In this document: one piece after another, positions 18,518 to 26,647 of the stretch
Layout: each line of letters begins with the position of its first letter
How positions within the stretch are numbered: position 1 is the first letter of the stretch
DNA from: Anaerolineae bacterium
GTDB lineage: Bacteria > Chloroflexota > Anaerolineae > Promineifilales > Promineifilaceae
Direction: 5' to 3'
NCBI GenBank assembly: GCA_023384415.1
Contig: JAHDWJ010000003.1
Span: forward strand, 124,001-188,000
Length of the DNA stretch: 64,000 bases
The notes under the pieces: model-generated
Told to the model about the DNA's origin: nothing
Seen by the model: the letters and a program-made list of their open reading frames with translations, nothing else
Database searches by the model: none
Made by a program: the position numbers and the translations under genes

Positions 18518-19270
18518 TTAGATTTTCTCAGCCATACAGACCCAGCCCATCGTATGATCTTTGACTTTATCCAGCCGATCTAAATAAAAGAAAAGTAGCG
18601 GGATGGCTATGAAAAAGATCGCCTGGGTAGCCAGCTTGAAAGGCATTTGCAGCAGTTGCAACCAGAAAGATTTTGGTTTGGGAAAAAGCCAGTAATGGAG
18701 CAGTTGTAAATTAAACGAGAGAAACCAGAAATATCCCCCCATAGGGCGCATCTCAACTACCTGCATCCCACTGTTTTCTAATAGATAGCGAAAGCCAAAT
18801 GAGGTATACCGAAAATAATCATGGGGCTTCTGGTGCTGGTGCCAGGACATGGGTGCGGAGAGATAAAAGCGGCCGCCTGGTTTTAACACCCGCCCAATTT
18901 CATTAATCACCCGCATCGGCTCATTAACATGCTCTAAGGTCTGAATGCAGACGGCCGCATCAAAGCTGTTATCGGGAAAAGGAAGCTGACGCAAATCCCC
19001 CAATACATCCAACGCAGTGTAATTCCAGGCATGATCGCCAACGGCCAAATCTAAACCGGTGTACCGGGTATGAGCAAAATAATGTTTATATTGTCCTTCA
19101 CCCGCCCCAGCATCCAATACTCTGGCTCCGGGAGGGGTTTGCTCACGTGCCTGTTCCAATAAACGGTAACTTTCATACCGATTCACTTCAATACGACGAT
19201 GCAGCCAATCAGGCAGCAAGGCCAACTGCTGGTGACGGCCAAAATTAAATGGGTTCATGCTTTTTCTCAT
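18518..19270 (-). CDS. Class I SAM-dependent methyltransferase, glycan cluster
   Basis: A 250-residue protein. Motif I is VLDAGAGEGQYKHYF, followed by TGLDLAVGDHAW, FPDNSFDAAVCIQTLEHV (motif II/III region) and IGRVLKPGGRFYLSAPM, typical of Methyltransf_11 enzymes. The C-terminus has a hydrophobic helix (QAIFFIAIPLLFFYL), so it may be membrane-attached. The start overlaps the end of the GT2 gene by 26 bases; ATG at 19258 would reduce that to 14. It probably methylates a sugar or its lipid carrier in the same glycan pathway. Confidence 0.85.
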   Translation of the reverse strand: MRKSMNPFNFGRHQQLALLPDWLHRRIEVNRYESYRLLEQAREQTPPGARVLDAGAGEGQYKHYFAHTRYTGLDLAVGDHAWNYTALDVLGDLRQLPFPDNSFDAAVCIQTLEHVNEPMRVINEIGRVLKPGGRFYLSAPMSWHQHQKPHDYFRYTSFGFRYLLENSGMQVVEMRPMGGYFWFLSFNLQLLHYWLFPKPKSFWLQLLQMPFKLATQAIFFIAIPLLFFYLDRLDKVKDHTMGWVCMAEKI

Positions 19271-20156
19271 CCTTCTGATTCATTTGCCAGCCATCCCATA
19301 GGCCGCGGACATAAGCGCGAGCGGCAGCAAACTGCCCGGTGAGCAAGGTGCGTGTTAATAGCTTCAGGGCACTCAGCAGCCGAAAGATAAGAATGGCGAC
19401 CGGCCGCCCCAGGTGGGCATGGCGACGAAAAAATAAAACACTGCTGCGAGCCAGGTAGTAGCGACGGGCTGGGGAATCTTCACCCCCGGTACTCACGGAA
19501 ACACGGTGATATAGATGGGCATCGGCCACCAGCCGCAGCCGGTATCCTGCCTGCCGCAAACGGATAGACCAATCCAAATCTTCATAATACATGAAAAATT
19601 GTTCATCAAGCAGCCCTACCTGCTGGGCCGCTTTCAGGTTCAGCAACAGGCCCGTCCCCACCAGGTAATCCACATCACGGGATGATTGCCAGGCGGGGCC
19701 ATCTTGTTCACCTCGGCCAGTGGATCTTATCTCTAACAAATAGGGGTGCTGTTGTCCCCCGGCAAACCAGATACGGGTTTTATCCGCTTCATAAAAAATT
19801 TTGGGGGATAACAGGGCAATATCCGGGGCCGTCTCAGCCAACAGCCGGGCCAACATATCTGCGGCCGGGAAGGCGTCATTGTTAAGGAGTAGGGCGTATG
19901 GGTACCCATCCCGCATGGCCTGGCGCAAGCCATAATTTACCCCCGCCGCAAACCCCAAATTATCGGGCAAAGCTGCCAGCGGTACGCCGGGTAGGGCTGT
20001 TTGTAACCGCGGCACTGAATCATCGCCTGAACCGTTATCAATGAGCAAAATATCGGCCGGGGAACCGGGCATCGCCTGTACTGCCCGAACACATTCGATG
20101 GTGATTTCTGGCTGTCGCCAATTTAAGATGATGATGAGAGTAGAGGGGGTGTGCAT
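19245..20156 (-). CDS. Glycosyltransferase family 2 (rhamnosyltransferase-like)
   Basis: A 303-residue GT-A enzyme. STLIIILNWRQPEITIECV is the first strand; DILLIDNGSGDDS gives the nucleotide-binding loop; ALLLNNDAFPAADML the DxD-type position; FMYYEDLDWSIRLRQAGY the catalytic ED motif and HRVSVSTGG follows. Similar proteins add rhamnose or other deoxysugars to surface polysaccharides. It is part of the minus-strand glycan operon, coupled to the methyltransferase by overlap. A GCGGCCGC copy lies 6 bases upstream of its ATG, in the gap to the GT39-type gene. Confidence 0.88.
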   Translation of the reverse strand: MHTPSTLIIILNWRQPEITIECVRAVQAMPGSPADILLIDNGSGDDSVPRLQTALPGVPLAALPDNLGFAAGVNYGLRQAMRDGYPYALLLNNDAFPAADMLARLLAETAPDIALLSPKIFYEADKTRIWFAGGQQHPYLLEIRSTGRGEQDGPAWQSSRDVDYLVGTGLLLNLKAAQQVGLLDEQFFMYYEDLDWSIRLRQAGYRLRLVADAHLYHRVSVSTGGEDSPARRYYLARSSVLFFRRHAHLGRPVAILIFRLLSALKLLTRTLLTGQFAAARAYVRGLWDGWQMNQKDEKKHEPI

Positions 20157-20337
20157 AGGAACGCGGCCGCAGCGGAGTAAGAAAGTTGCTAAACAAGCCG
20201 TAGGTTAATCTATAGACCTTAAGCTAATGATTTTGGGTAGGGGCCTGCCTTGTGCCTGCCCATGAACGGGGGTAACCACAAGAGATGCCCATACAAGTAA
20301 AATCTTTTTCTTCAAAACTATAATTAAGAAGGTTGTC

Positions 20338-21951
20338 TCATGGATTTACCCGATAAATGCGTATGACATGATTGGGACGGCCCACATAAGGACCCATAAA
20401 TTCGGCCATCAACTCCATATCATCCCAGAGTGTTTTATACTGGGCAATTAAATCAGCATACCTTTCCGGATCACGCCACAGAACCCCATAGCGGGCCTGG
20501 GCAAAAATGAGGTAGTCAAACCCATTTTCCTGGTACCAGGCGGTTGAATGTTGGTTAAGGAACCCAATGGTCTGCACCTGATACCCCTCATTATCCAGGT
20601 TGGGGGTAAATGATTCACGGGCAATACGGCTGTCAGGGGGGATGTGTTCAACAATCCAGGCCCTGGCTATCGTTCGGACATCAGTTTGGGCCAGGTTACG
20701 GTTGAGTTGGATCACGCCAAGCAATGGTTCTAAGAGAAGCAAGCCTAATAGTAGGAATAACATGAAATGGGTGCGGGGTTGCGGCCGCCACCGGACTATT
20801 GCCGCCACCATATAACCAGCCCCTATTGCCAACCCTGGGATCATCGGCACTAAAAATCGCTCAAACCGAACCAGGTTGGTGGACATATTGGCAAAATAAA
20901 CCAGGACAAAACTCCCCACCAGAAGCACCGACCACTGCTTGCGCCAGATAGCCAGAACAAACCCCACCGCCGCAGCAAAGGTCAGCCAACGATCAGACCG
21001 GGTTATTAGCTGCCCTAACAACCATTGTCCACTGTTCCCCTCAGAGCCAATATGTCCTAACACTTTATGATGCTCCCATTCATATTGTAAATCTGCCCTG
21101 AATTGAGGGTAATCAAACAAGGCATAAGGGGTTGTCAGGAAAAATGACCCTGCCAAAACCAACCCCATTTCAACCAAAGTGGGGGCGAATAATGGAGCCC
21201 GTTTCCCTTGCCAGGCCAGCAGATGGGCCAACCCAGCTGGGATAAGTAAGACATAAGCAGTATATTTCGTGCCAATAGCTAACCCAATAAAAAGCCCCGT
21301 CAGCCAATAATGACGCCGCTCCCCAGTTTCAGCTAACCGGGCACAACAATATAGCGCCGCCATGATAAAGAACCCAACTGGAACATCGGTGGTAATGAAA
21401 TGGGATGAGGTAACATGAAAAATAGAGAGGGCTAAAAAGAGTGCGGCCGCGCCCCCCCCCCACTTGCCCAACCAACGCTCTCCCCACTGGTAAACAATCC
21501 AAACCGTTGCCACACCAAATGCAACCGTCAACAAACGAGACAGCATATATTCAGCGGGTAAGGTGACCAACCCATCAAAATGATAGGGAGGGCGAAACAG
21601 ATCATCCGTTGAGGCAAACATGCCCACCATTCGCCCCACGCCATAATATCCCCCCATCACCAGGGCCAGCAAATAAGTATATAAGGTTGGTTGATGAAAC
21701 CAACCTGGATTCAAACTCCCTGTCTGCCACATCCCCACAGCTGCATACAAATAGCGAGATTCATCCACATGGTAAGCAAAAGGCAAGCCAAAGCCAATCC
21801 CCCACAGCCGCACCCCCAAGGCCAACAGCAAAATCAAGATAAGCAGTCCATACGTCCCTCTTGCCTGCCGTGTCTCTAATCTTTCCCTTAGCTTAACCAA
21901 TATTTGCAAAGCAATTTTCCTTAATCTATTTCCACATTCAACATGGCTCAA
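20338..21951 (-). CDS. Membrane glycosyltransferase, GT39/ArnT-like (polyprenyl-phosphate sugar donor)
   Basis: A 537-residue protein with about 11-12 hydrophobic helices. After the first helix the extracytoplasmic loop has PFAYHVDESRYLYAA, the Asp-Glu motif of GT-C enzymes such as Pmt and ArnT. The C-terminal soluble part begins around residue 430 (IARAWIVEHIPPDSRIA). It would transfer a sugar from a polyprenyl-phosphate donor at the outer face of the membrane. The frame starts with TTG at 21951 and no good ribosome-binding site, so the real start may be a little downstream. It is the first gene of the glycan operon. Confidence 0.85.
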   Translation of the reverse strand: MSHVECGNRLRKIALQILVKLRERLETRQARGTYGLLILILLLALGVRLWGIGFGLPFAYHVDESRYLYAAVGMWQTGSLNPGWFHQPTLYTYLLALVMGGYYGVGRMVGMFASTDDLFRPPYHFDGLVTLPAEYMLSRLLTVAFGVATVWIVYQWGERWLGKWGGGAAALFLALSIFHVTSSHFITTDVPVGFFIMAALYCCARLAETGERRHYWLTGLFIGLAIGTKYTAYVLLIPAGLAHLLAWQGKRAPLFAPTLVEMGLVLAGSFFLTTPYALFDYPQFRADLQYEWEHHKVLGHIGSEGNSGQWLLGQLITRSDRWLTFAAAVGFVLAIWRKQWSVLLVGSFVLVYFANMSTNLVRFERFLVPMIPGLAIGAGYMVAAIVRWRPQPRTHFMLFLLLGLLLLEPLLGVIQLNRNLAQTDVRTIARAWIVEHIPPDSRIARESFTPNLDNEGYQVQTIGFLNQHSTAWYQENGFDYLIFAQARYGVLWRDPERYADLIAQYKTLWDDMELMAEFMGPYVGRPNHVIRIYRVNP

Positions 21952-21996
21952 AAATCAGTTTATTATCTCTGATGAAACCGGGCGGGCAACTCATCC

Positions 21997-22024
21997 TTGT
22001 TCTCCATGTGAAATAAAGTACAAT
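21997..22024 (+). promoter_or_regulatory. Sigma-70-like promoter for sat-cysC
   Basis: TTGTTC (21997-22002) and TACAAT (22019-22024) are 16 bp apart on the plus strand, about 70 bases before the sat start. Transcription would begin near 22030, directly at the hairpin below. Confidence 0.5.
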
Positions 22025-22030
22025 TGCCCC

Positions 22031-22059
22031 GGCATTGCTCAAGGCAATGCCCTTTTTTT
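22031..22059 (+). terminator. Terminator-like hairpin in the sat leader
   Basis: GGCATTGC (22031-22038) pairs with GCAATGCC (22044-22051) over a TCAAG loop and is followed by CTTTTTTTG. It has the form of an intrinsic terminator for plus-strand transcription, yet no plus-strand gene lies upstream, so it would act on the sat-cysC transcript itself. Confidence 0.6.
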
Positions 22060-22094
22060 GTCTATTATCTGCGTTATCTTGAAGAGGTTTTACT

Positions 22095-23828
22095 TTGTCT
22101 ACAGTTACCACCCAGCTCATCTCCCCATATGGGGGCCAACTTGTTGATTTACTCGCGGCCGCAGCCGACCGTGACTCCCGGCAGCATTACGCCGCCCGCC
22201 TGCCCGCTCTCCAACTATCCCAACGCGCCCTGTGCGACCTGGAAATGTTAGCCACCGGGGCCTTCTCCCCCCTGACCCAATTTATGGGCCAGGCGGATTA
22301 CCAAAGCGTCCTGGACAACATGCGCCTGGCCGATGGCACCTTGTACCCTATACCTGTCACCTTGCCGGTGGAAGCGGATCATTCGTTTCATCTCGGTCAG
22401 GAAATCGCCCTACGCGATGCCCGCAATGAAATCCTGGCTATTATGACCATCGAAGAAATTTACCCCTGGGATCGGGATAAAATGGCGGAAAAAGTTTTCG
22501 CTACCCTGGATACCCGCCACCCTCTGGTAGCCGAAATGCACCGCTGGGGGCCCATCAACCTGGCCGGCCCCATCCAGGTATTGCAACTGCCCAAACATTA
22601 TGATTTTCAAAATTTGCGCCTCACCCCAGCCGAAACCCGCACCCGCCTGGAAGCAACCGGCCACCAAAATGTCGTCGCCTTCCAGACACGCAACCCCTTG
22701 CACCGGGTGCATGAGGAGTTAACCAAACGAGCTATCGAAGAAGTAGATGGGGTTTTACTGCTCCATCCCGTCGTCGGCATGACCCGCCCTGGGGATGTGG
22801 ATGCGTATACCCGCGTCCGCACCTACAAGGCATTAGCCAGCCGCTATTATGACCCTGACCGCATCGTCTTCTCCCTACTGCCTCTAGCAATGCGGATGGG
22901 GGGCCCGCGGGAAGCGTTGTGGCACGCCATTATCCGGCGCAACTATGGGGCCAACCATCTCATTATTGGCCGTGACCATGCCGGCCCAGGCAATGATTCT
23001 TCGGGGAAACCGTTTTATGGGCCGTATGATGCCCAACTCCTGGTGGAAAAATACAGCCAGGAAATAGGGGTAAAAGCAGTGCCATTCCAGATGCTAGTCT
23101 ATTTGCCTGATGAAGACCGGTATGAGGAAGTGGATAAAATTCCCCAACAGACCCGTACCGCCAATATTTCGGGGACGCAGGTGCGAGATGAGTATTTGCT
23201 AAATGGCAAGGCTCTGCCTGAATGGTTTACCCGGCCAGAAGTGGCCGAAATTTTAGCCGAGATGAACCCACCTCGTTACCGCCAGGGGGCATGTGTCTGG
23301 CTGACCGGGTTGGCCCGCGCTGGGAAATCTACCATTGCCCAGATTTTGACCATTTTATTGCAGGAACGCGGCCGCAGCGTCACCATCCTCGACGGGGATG
23401 TCGTCCGCACCCATTTCTCCCATGAACTGGGGTTCAGCAAAGAAGATCGAGACGCCAATGTCCGCCGCATGGGGTTTGTGGCCTCCGAAATTGTGCAGCA
23501 TGGGGGGATCGCCATCTGCGCCGCCGTCAGCCCCTACCGGGCTACCCGCAACGAAGTCCGTAACATGGTAGGCACTGACCATTACGTGGAAGCATTTGTA
23601 GATGCGCCGCTAGAAGTGTGTGAAAGCCGGGACAGCAAAGGGTTATATGACCGCGCCCGGCGCGGTGAACTCAAAGCATTCACCGGTATTGACGATCCCT
23701 ATGAACCGCCGCGCCACCCGGAACTCCATCTGGATTCCGTGACCTACACCGCCGAAGAAAACGCCCACCGCATCCTGGCTTACCTGATCGCCAAAGGGTT
23801 CATCCGAGATGAAGAAAATAACGGGTAA
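22095..23828 (+). CDS. Bifunctional sulfate adenylyltransferase / APS kinase
   Basis: A 577-residue Sat-CysC fusion. Residues about 1-380 are ATP sulfurylase: QTRNPLHRVHEELT holds the HxxH motif and NHLIIGRDHAGPG the GRD motif. From about 390 comes APS kinase with Walker A GLARAGKST, DGDVVRTHFSHELGFS and a FVDAPLEVCESRD lid region. Together they turn sulfate and ATP into APS and then PAPS in the cytoplasm. The start is TTG with GAAGAGG seven bases before; there is no better ATG. A second, stand-alone APS kinase follows. With no APS/PAPS reductase seen nearby, PAPS for sulfation of surface glycans is as plausible as assimilation. Confidence 0.93.
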   Translation: MSTVTTQLISPYGGQLVDLLAAAADRDSRQHYAARLPALQLSQRALCDLEMLATGAFSPLTQFMGQADYQSVLDNMRLADGTLYPIPVTLPVEADHSFHLGQEIALRDARNEILAIMTIEEIYPWDRDKMAEKVFATLDTRHPLVAEMHRWGPINLAGPIQVLQLPKHYDFQNLRLTPAETRTRLEATGHQNVVAFQTRNPLHRVHEELTKRAIEEVDGVLLLHPVVGMTRPGDVDAYTRVRTYKALASRYYDPDRIVFSLLPLAMRMGGPREALWHAIIRRNYGANHLIIGRDHAGPGNDSSGKPFYGPYDAQLLVEKYSQEIGVKAVPFQMLVYLPDEDRYEEVDKIPQQTRTANISGTQVRDEYLLNGKALPEWFTRPEVAEILAEMNPPRYRQGACVWLTGLARAGKSTIAQILTILLQERGRSVTILDGDVVRTHFSHELGFSKEDRDANVRRMGFVASEIVQHGGIAICAAVSPYRATRNEVRNMVGTDHYVEAFVDAPLEVCESRDSKGLYDRARRGELKAFTGIDDPYEPPRHPELHLDSVTYTAEENAHRILAYLIAKGFIRDEENNG

Positions 23829-23916
23829 ATAGAGTGGTTGAGTTTCTAGTTTCTGGTTGCACAGTTGCACAGTTGCAGGTAATGATTTTACCTTGCCCCT
23901 TTGCCCCTTTTTCAGG
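23829..23916. repeat. Short-word repeat tract between sat-cysC and cysC
   Basis: Words TTTCTAG, GCACAGTTGCACAGTTGCAG and TTGCCCC repeat through the gap. The second cysC has its own AGGAG (23914-23918) after the tract. Confidence 0.7.
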
Positions 23917-23924
23917 AGTATATA

Positions 23925-24476
23925 ATGAATCATCAAGAACAACCTGGCTTCGTCGTCTGGATGACGGGGCTTTCTGGGGCCGGTAAAACGACTATCGCCC
24001 TGATTTTAGAAGAAGAGTTACGCCAACGTGGCCTGAAAGTAGAACGGCTGGATGGTGATGTTGTGCGTGAAGGGTTGACTCGTGATCTCGGCTTTTCCGC
24101 AGCCGACCGGGAGAAAAATATTGAACGGGTTACCTTTGTCGCCAAACTGCTTTCCCGCAACGGGGTGGCCTGCATCTGCTCCTTCATCTCCCCTTACAAC
24201 AGCCTGCGCCAGCATGTGAAGGAGAATGTGACCAACTATGTGCAGGTATTTGTAGACGCGCCGCTAGATACGGTGATTGAACGAGATGTGAAAGGGATGT
24301 ATAAAAAAGCTATTGCCGGAGAAATTCCCAACTTTACAGGCATTTCTGATCCGTTTGAACCCCCTATTGCCCCCTTCATCCATGTCCGTACCCATTTACA
24401 AACGCCGCTAGAAAGTGCGGGTAAGATTTTGGGCGATTTAGAAGATATGGGGCTGATTCCGCCAGCCGTGGTGTAA
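23925..24476 (+). CDS. cysC: Adenylylsulfate kinase, stand-alone
   Basis: About 183 residues from ATG 23925, which has AGGAG six bases upstream; a TTG at 23901 lies inside a repeat and is rejected. Walker A is GLSGAGKTT; DGDVVREGLTRDLGFS, SFISPYNSLRQ and FVDAPLDTVIERD match APS kinases. It phosphorylates APS to PAPS with ATP. It is a diverged paralogue of the kinase domain of the preceding fusion; the canonical SGxGKTT loop here contrasts with ARAGKST in the fusion, so the two may differ in activity. Confidence 0.93.
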   Translation: MNHQEQPGFVVWMTGLSGAGKTTIALILEEELRQRGLKVERLDGDVVREGLTRDLGFSAADREKNIERVTFVAKLLSRNGVACICSFISPYNSLRQHVKENVTNYVQVFVDAPLDTVIERDVKGMYKKAIAGEIPNFTGISDPFEPPIAPFIHVRTHLQTPLESAGKILGDLEDMGLIPPAVV

Positions 24477-24577
24477 GGGAGCGAGTGGGCGAGTAGGTGA
24501 GTAAGCGAGTGATTCTTCCCCACATCTCTCAATCTCCTAATCTCTCAACCTCTACTCTCCGGTCCCCAATCTCTACC
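24477..24577. repeat. Short-word repeat tract before prmC
   Basis: GAGTGGGCGAGTAGGTGAGT words are followed by CAATCTCCTAATCTCTCAAC-type words up to the prmC ATG. An open frame continues upstream through it but is repeat-derived. Confidence 0.7.
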
Positions 24578-25420
24578 ATGACGATCAAACAATTGTTAGC
24601 AATGGGTGAGAAGGTGCTGGCTAACCGGTATGGGGTTGGACCGGAAGCACGAATGCTTCTGGCCTATGTGCTGGGGGCGGGGGACAGCTATTTGTTGGCC
24701 CACGGGGAAGAGGAGGTCGCGGCCGCACCTCATACCACCTACCTCGCCTATTTACAACGGGCGCAGCGGGGGGAGCCAATCCCATATATTCTGGGCGCAG
24801 CCCCCTTCTTTGATCTCCGCCTGAAAGTAACCCCCGCCGTCCTGATCCCCCGGCCGGAAACAGAGCAGTTGGTTGAGTTGGTGATGGCATGGGCCAAACG
24901 GCGGCCCCAGCCTGACTTGCATCTGGTAGATGTGGGCACCGGCAGCGGCTGCATTGCCATCACCCTGGCCCGGAAGTTGCCCCAGACCCATATCACCGCC
25001 ATAGATGTTTCACCCGCGGCGTTGGCTGTCGCCCAAGAAAATGCCCGCACCTACGGCGTGGCCCAGCAGATTGACTTTTATGAAGGGGATTTATTGACAC
25101 CGCTGACTCGGCCAATCTCCCTCATCGTGGCAAATTTACCTTATGTGACTGATGGCGAATGGACACAGTTAGACGACGGGGTAAAATCGTATGAACCAGA
25201 ACTGGCCTTGCGTGGTGGTCAGGATGGTTTAACCGTGGTCCGTCGGCTGTTGGAACAGGCCAAAACCCGTTTGCTCCCCAGCGGGGCGATTTTTTTGGAG
25301 ATAGGGTGGCAGCAGGGCGCGGCCGCGGTCACATTAGCCCAACAATTATTCCCAGAAGCCACCGGGGAATCTCTGCCTGATTATGCAGGTCACGACCGGT
25401 TTGTTTATATACAGCTATGA
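24578..25420 (+). CDS. prmC: Peptide chain release factor N5-glutamine methyltransferase
   Basis: About 280 residues from ATG 24578, where the protein-like sequence MTIKQLLAMGEKVLANRYG starts after a repeat tract. The N-terminal helical domain is followed by FFDLRLKVTPAVLIPRPETE, the conserved PRPETE motif, then VDVGTGSGCIAITLA (SAM motif I) and LIVANLPYV, the NPPY-type active-site motif in its NLPY form. It methylates the GGQ glutamine of RF1/RF2. The stop overlaps the start of tsaC by 4 bases (ATGA), a pairing of two translation-fidelity genes common in bacteria. Confidence 0.92.
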   Translation: MTIKQLLAMGEKVLANRYGVGPEARMLLAYVLGAGDSYLLAHGEEEVAAAPHTTYLAYLQRAQRGEPIPYILGAAPFFDLRLKVTPAVLIPRPETEQLVELVMAWAKRRPQPDLHLVDVGTGSGCIAITLARKLPQTHITAIDVSPAALAVAQENARTYGVAQQIDFYEGDLLTPLTRPISLIVANLPYVTDGEWTQLDDGVKSYEPELALRGGQDGLTVVRRLLEQAKTRLLPSGAIFLEIGWQQGAAAVTLAQQLFPEATGESLPDYAGHDRFVYIQL

Positions 25421-26055
25421 TGCAAACTTTATTTTTAGATGGAGAAAAGCATAGTGCCCTGGTCAAAATTGCGAACCTGTTACAGGCAGGTGAACTGATT
25501 GCCTTCCCAACGGACACTGTGTATGGGCTGGGCTGCGATCCTTATAACCCAGAAGCCATCGCCAAACTATTTACCGTCAAAGAGCGTGACCTGGACAAAG
25601 GGATTCCTATTTTGGTGGCTGATATGAGTGACCTGCCTAAAGTTTGTGCTGATATACCAGAAGCGGCCGCCCGTCTGATTCGTTATTTTTGGCCGGGAGC
25701 CCTCACTGTGATTGTTCCCCGCCATCCCCAATTACCGACCAGCCTCTCCCCCAATGACAGTATCGCCGTCCGTATGCCCGCCCATACCGTCGCCCGCAAC
25801 ATCATCCGCCACGCTGGGGGTGCCCTGGCAACCACCAGTGCTAACCGTTCTGGTGAACCCCCGGCTTTAGACAGCAAAATGGCCTGGGATATTTTACAAG
25901 GCAAAATAGCGGCGGTCGTAGATGGGTACCATGCGTATCACGCGGCCGCGTCCACCATCATAGATTGCACCGTCATCCCCCCTCGGATACTCCGTGTCGG
26001 CCCCATTACCGAAGACGAAATAAACCAGGTCTTACAACTACCTGCCACCCCCTGA
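25417..26055 (+). CDS. tsaC: L-threonylcarbamoyladenylate synthase (YrdC/Sua5 family)
   Basis: A 212-residue protein of the YrdC fold. IAFPTDTVYGLGCDPYN is the signature N-terminal loop, KERDLDKGIPILV carries the conserved Lys/Arg KxR-type motif, and GALATTSANRSGEPP is the later family motif. It makes threonylcarbamoyl-AMP for the t6A37 modification of ANN-decoding tRNAs. No C-terminal Sua5 domain is present, which is normal for short TsaC. It is translationally coupled to prmC and followed at once by an SH3-like membrane protein. Confidence 0.93.
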   Translation: MMQTLFLDGEKHSALVKIANLLQAGELIAFPTDTVYGLGCDPYNPEAIAKLFTVKERDLDKGIPILVADMSDLPKVCADIPEAAARLIRYFWPGALTVIVPRHPQLPTSLSPNDSIAVRMPAHTVARNIIRHAGGALATTSANRSGEPPALDSKMAWDILQGKIAAVVDGYHAYHAAASTIIDCTVIPPRILRVGPITEDEINQVLQLPATP

Positions 26056-26061
26056 TTGTTC

Positions 26062-26646
26062 ATGCGCGAACTTTTGCCTTTTATCCTGACCGCCCTCGGC
26101 CTCATTTTGGCCCTCAACACCTACCAAAACATTCGCCGGGGTGGGGCCCGTTTCTATACCCTGGAGCGGGAAGCAATGCTGCGCCGGGCTACCGTCACCC
26201 TGGCCCTGACCGTTCTACTCTTTGTTGGCGCAGTGGGTATCATGTATCTCAATCAAGCGGAGACGGTCACGCTTGAGCCATCGGCTGATGCCACTTCGAT
26301 TACTCCTGTAACCCTGCCCATCTCCCCAGATTCAGCCACTGGCATTCAACAGTTCCCCCCCACCTTCACCCCCGCACCCACCGTTGAACAAATGCTGCCA
26401 ACTCCTACTATTACCCCACGCATCATCCCGGCTATCGTCACCGGCACCGGGGCCTCGGGCCTCTGGCTGCGTGCCGAACCCAGCGCCAACGGGGAAACCC
26501 TGTTTCGCCTGCAAGATGGAGAAATTTTGAGCCTGCTAGAAGATGAGCCAGTTGTAGAAGGGGGATACACCTGGGTCAAAGTGCGCCGGGTAGATGGGGA
26601 ACAGGGCTGGGTAGCCCGTGAATTCCTACAAATCGCCAACCCATAA
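26062..26646 (+). CDS. Membrane protein with C-terminal bacterial SH3 domain
   Basis: About 194 residues from ATG 26062. Two N-terminal transmembrane helices (FILTALGLILALNTY, and TLALTVLLFVGAVGIMYL) are followed by a Thr/Pro-rich linker (FPPTFTPAPTVEQMLPTPTI) and then an SH3b domain of about 65 residues: GLWLRAEPSANGETLFRLQD, TWVKVRRVDGEQGWVA. SH3b domains usually bind peptidoglycan or protein partners outside the membrane. It starts 6 bases after the tsaC stop and probably belongs to the same transcript. Confidence 0.8.
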   Translation: MRELLPFILTALGLILALNTYQNIRRGGARFYTLEREAMLRRATVTLALTVLLFVGAVGIMYLNQAETVTLEPSADATSITPVTLPISPDSATGIQQFPPTFTPAPTVEQMLPTPTITPRIIPAIVTGTGASGLWLRAEPSANGETLFRLQDGEILSLLEDEPVVEGGYTWVKVRRVDGEQGWVAREFLQIANP

Positions 26647-26647
26647 A

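Noticed and set aside
21940..22030. SAM-type riboswitch upstream of sat
   Set aside because: CTGATGAAACCGGGCGGGC resembles part of a SAM-I core, but the other conserved blocks are missing and a promoter-like pair lies downstream of it.
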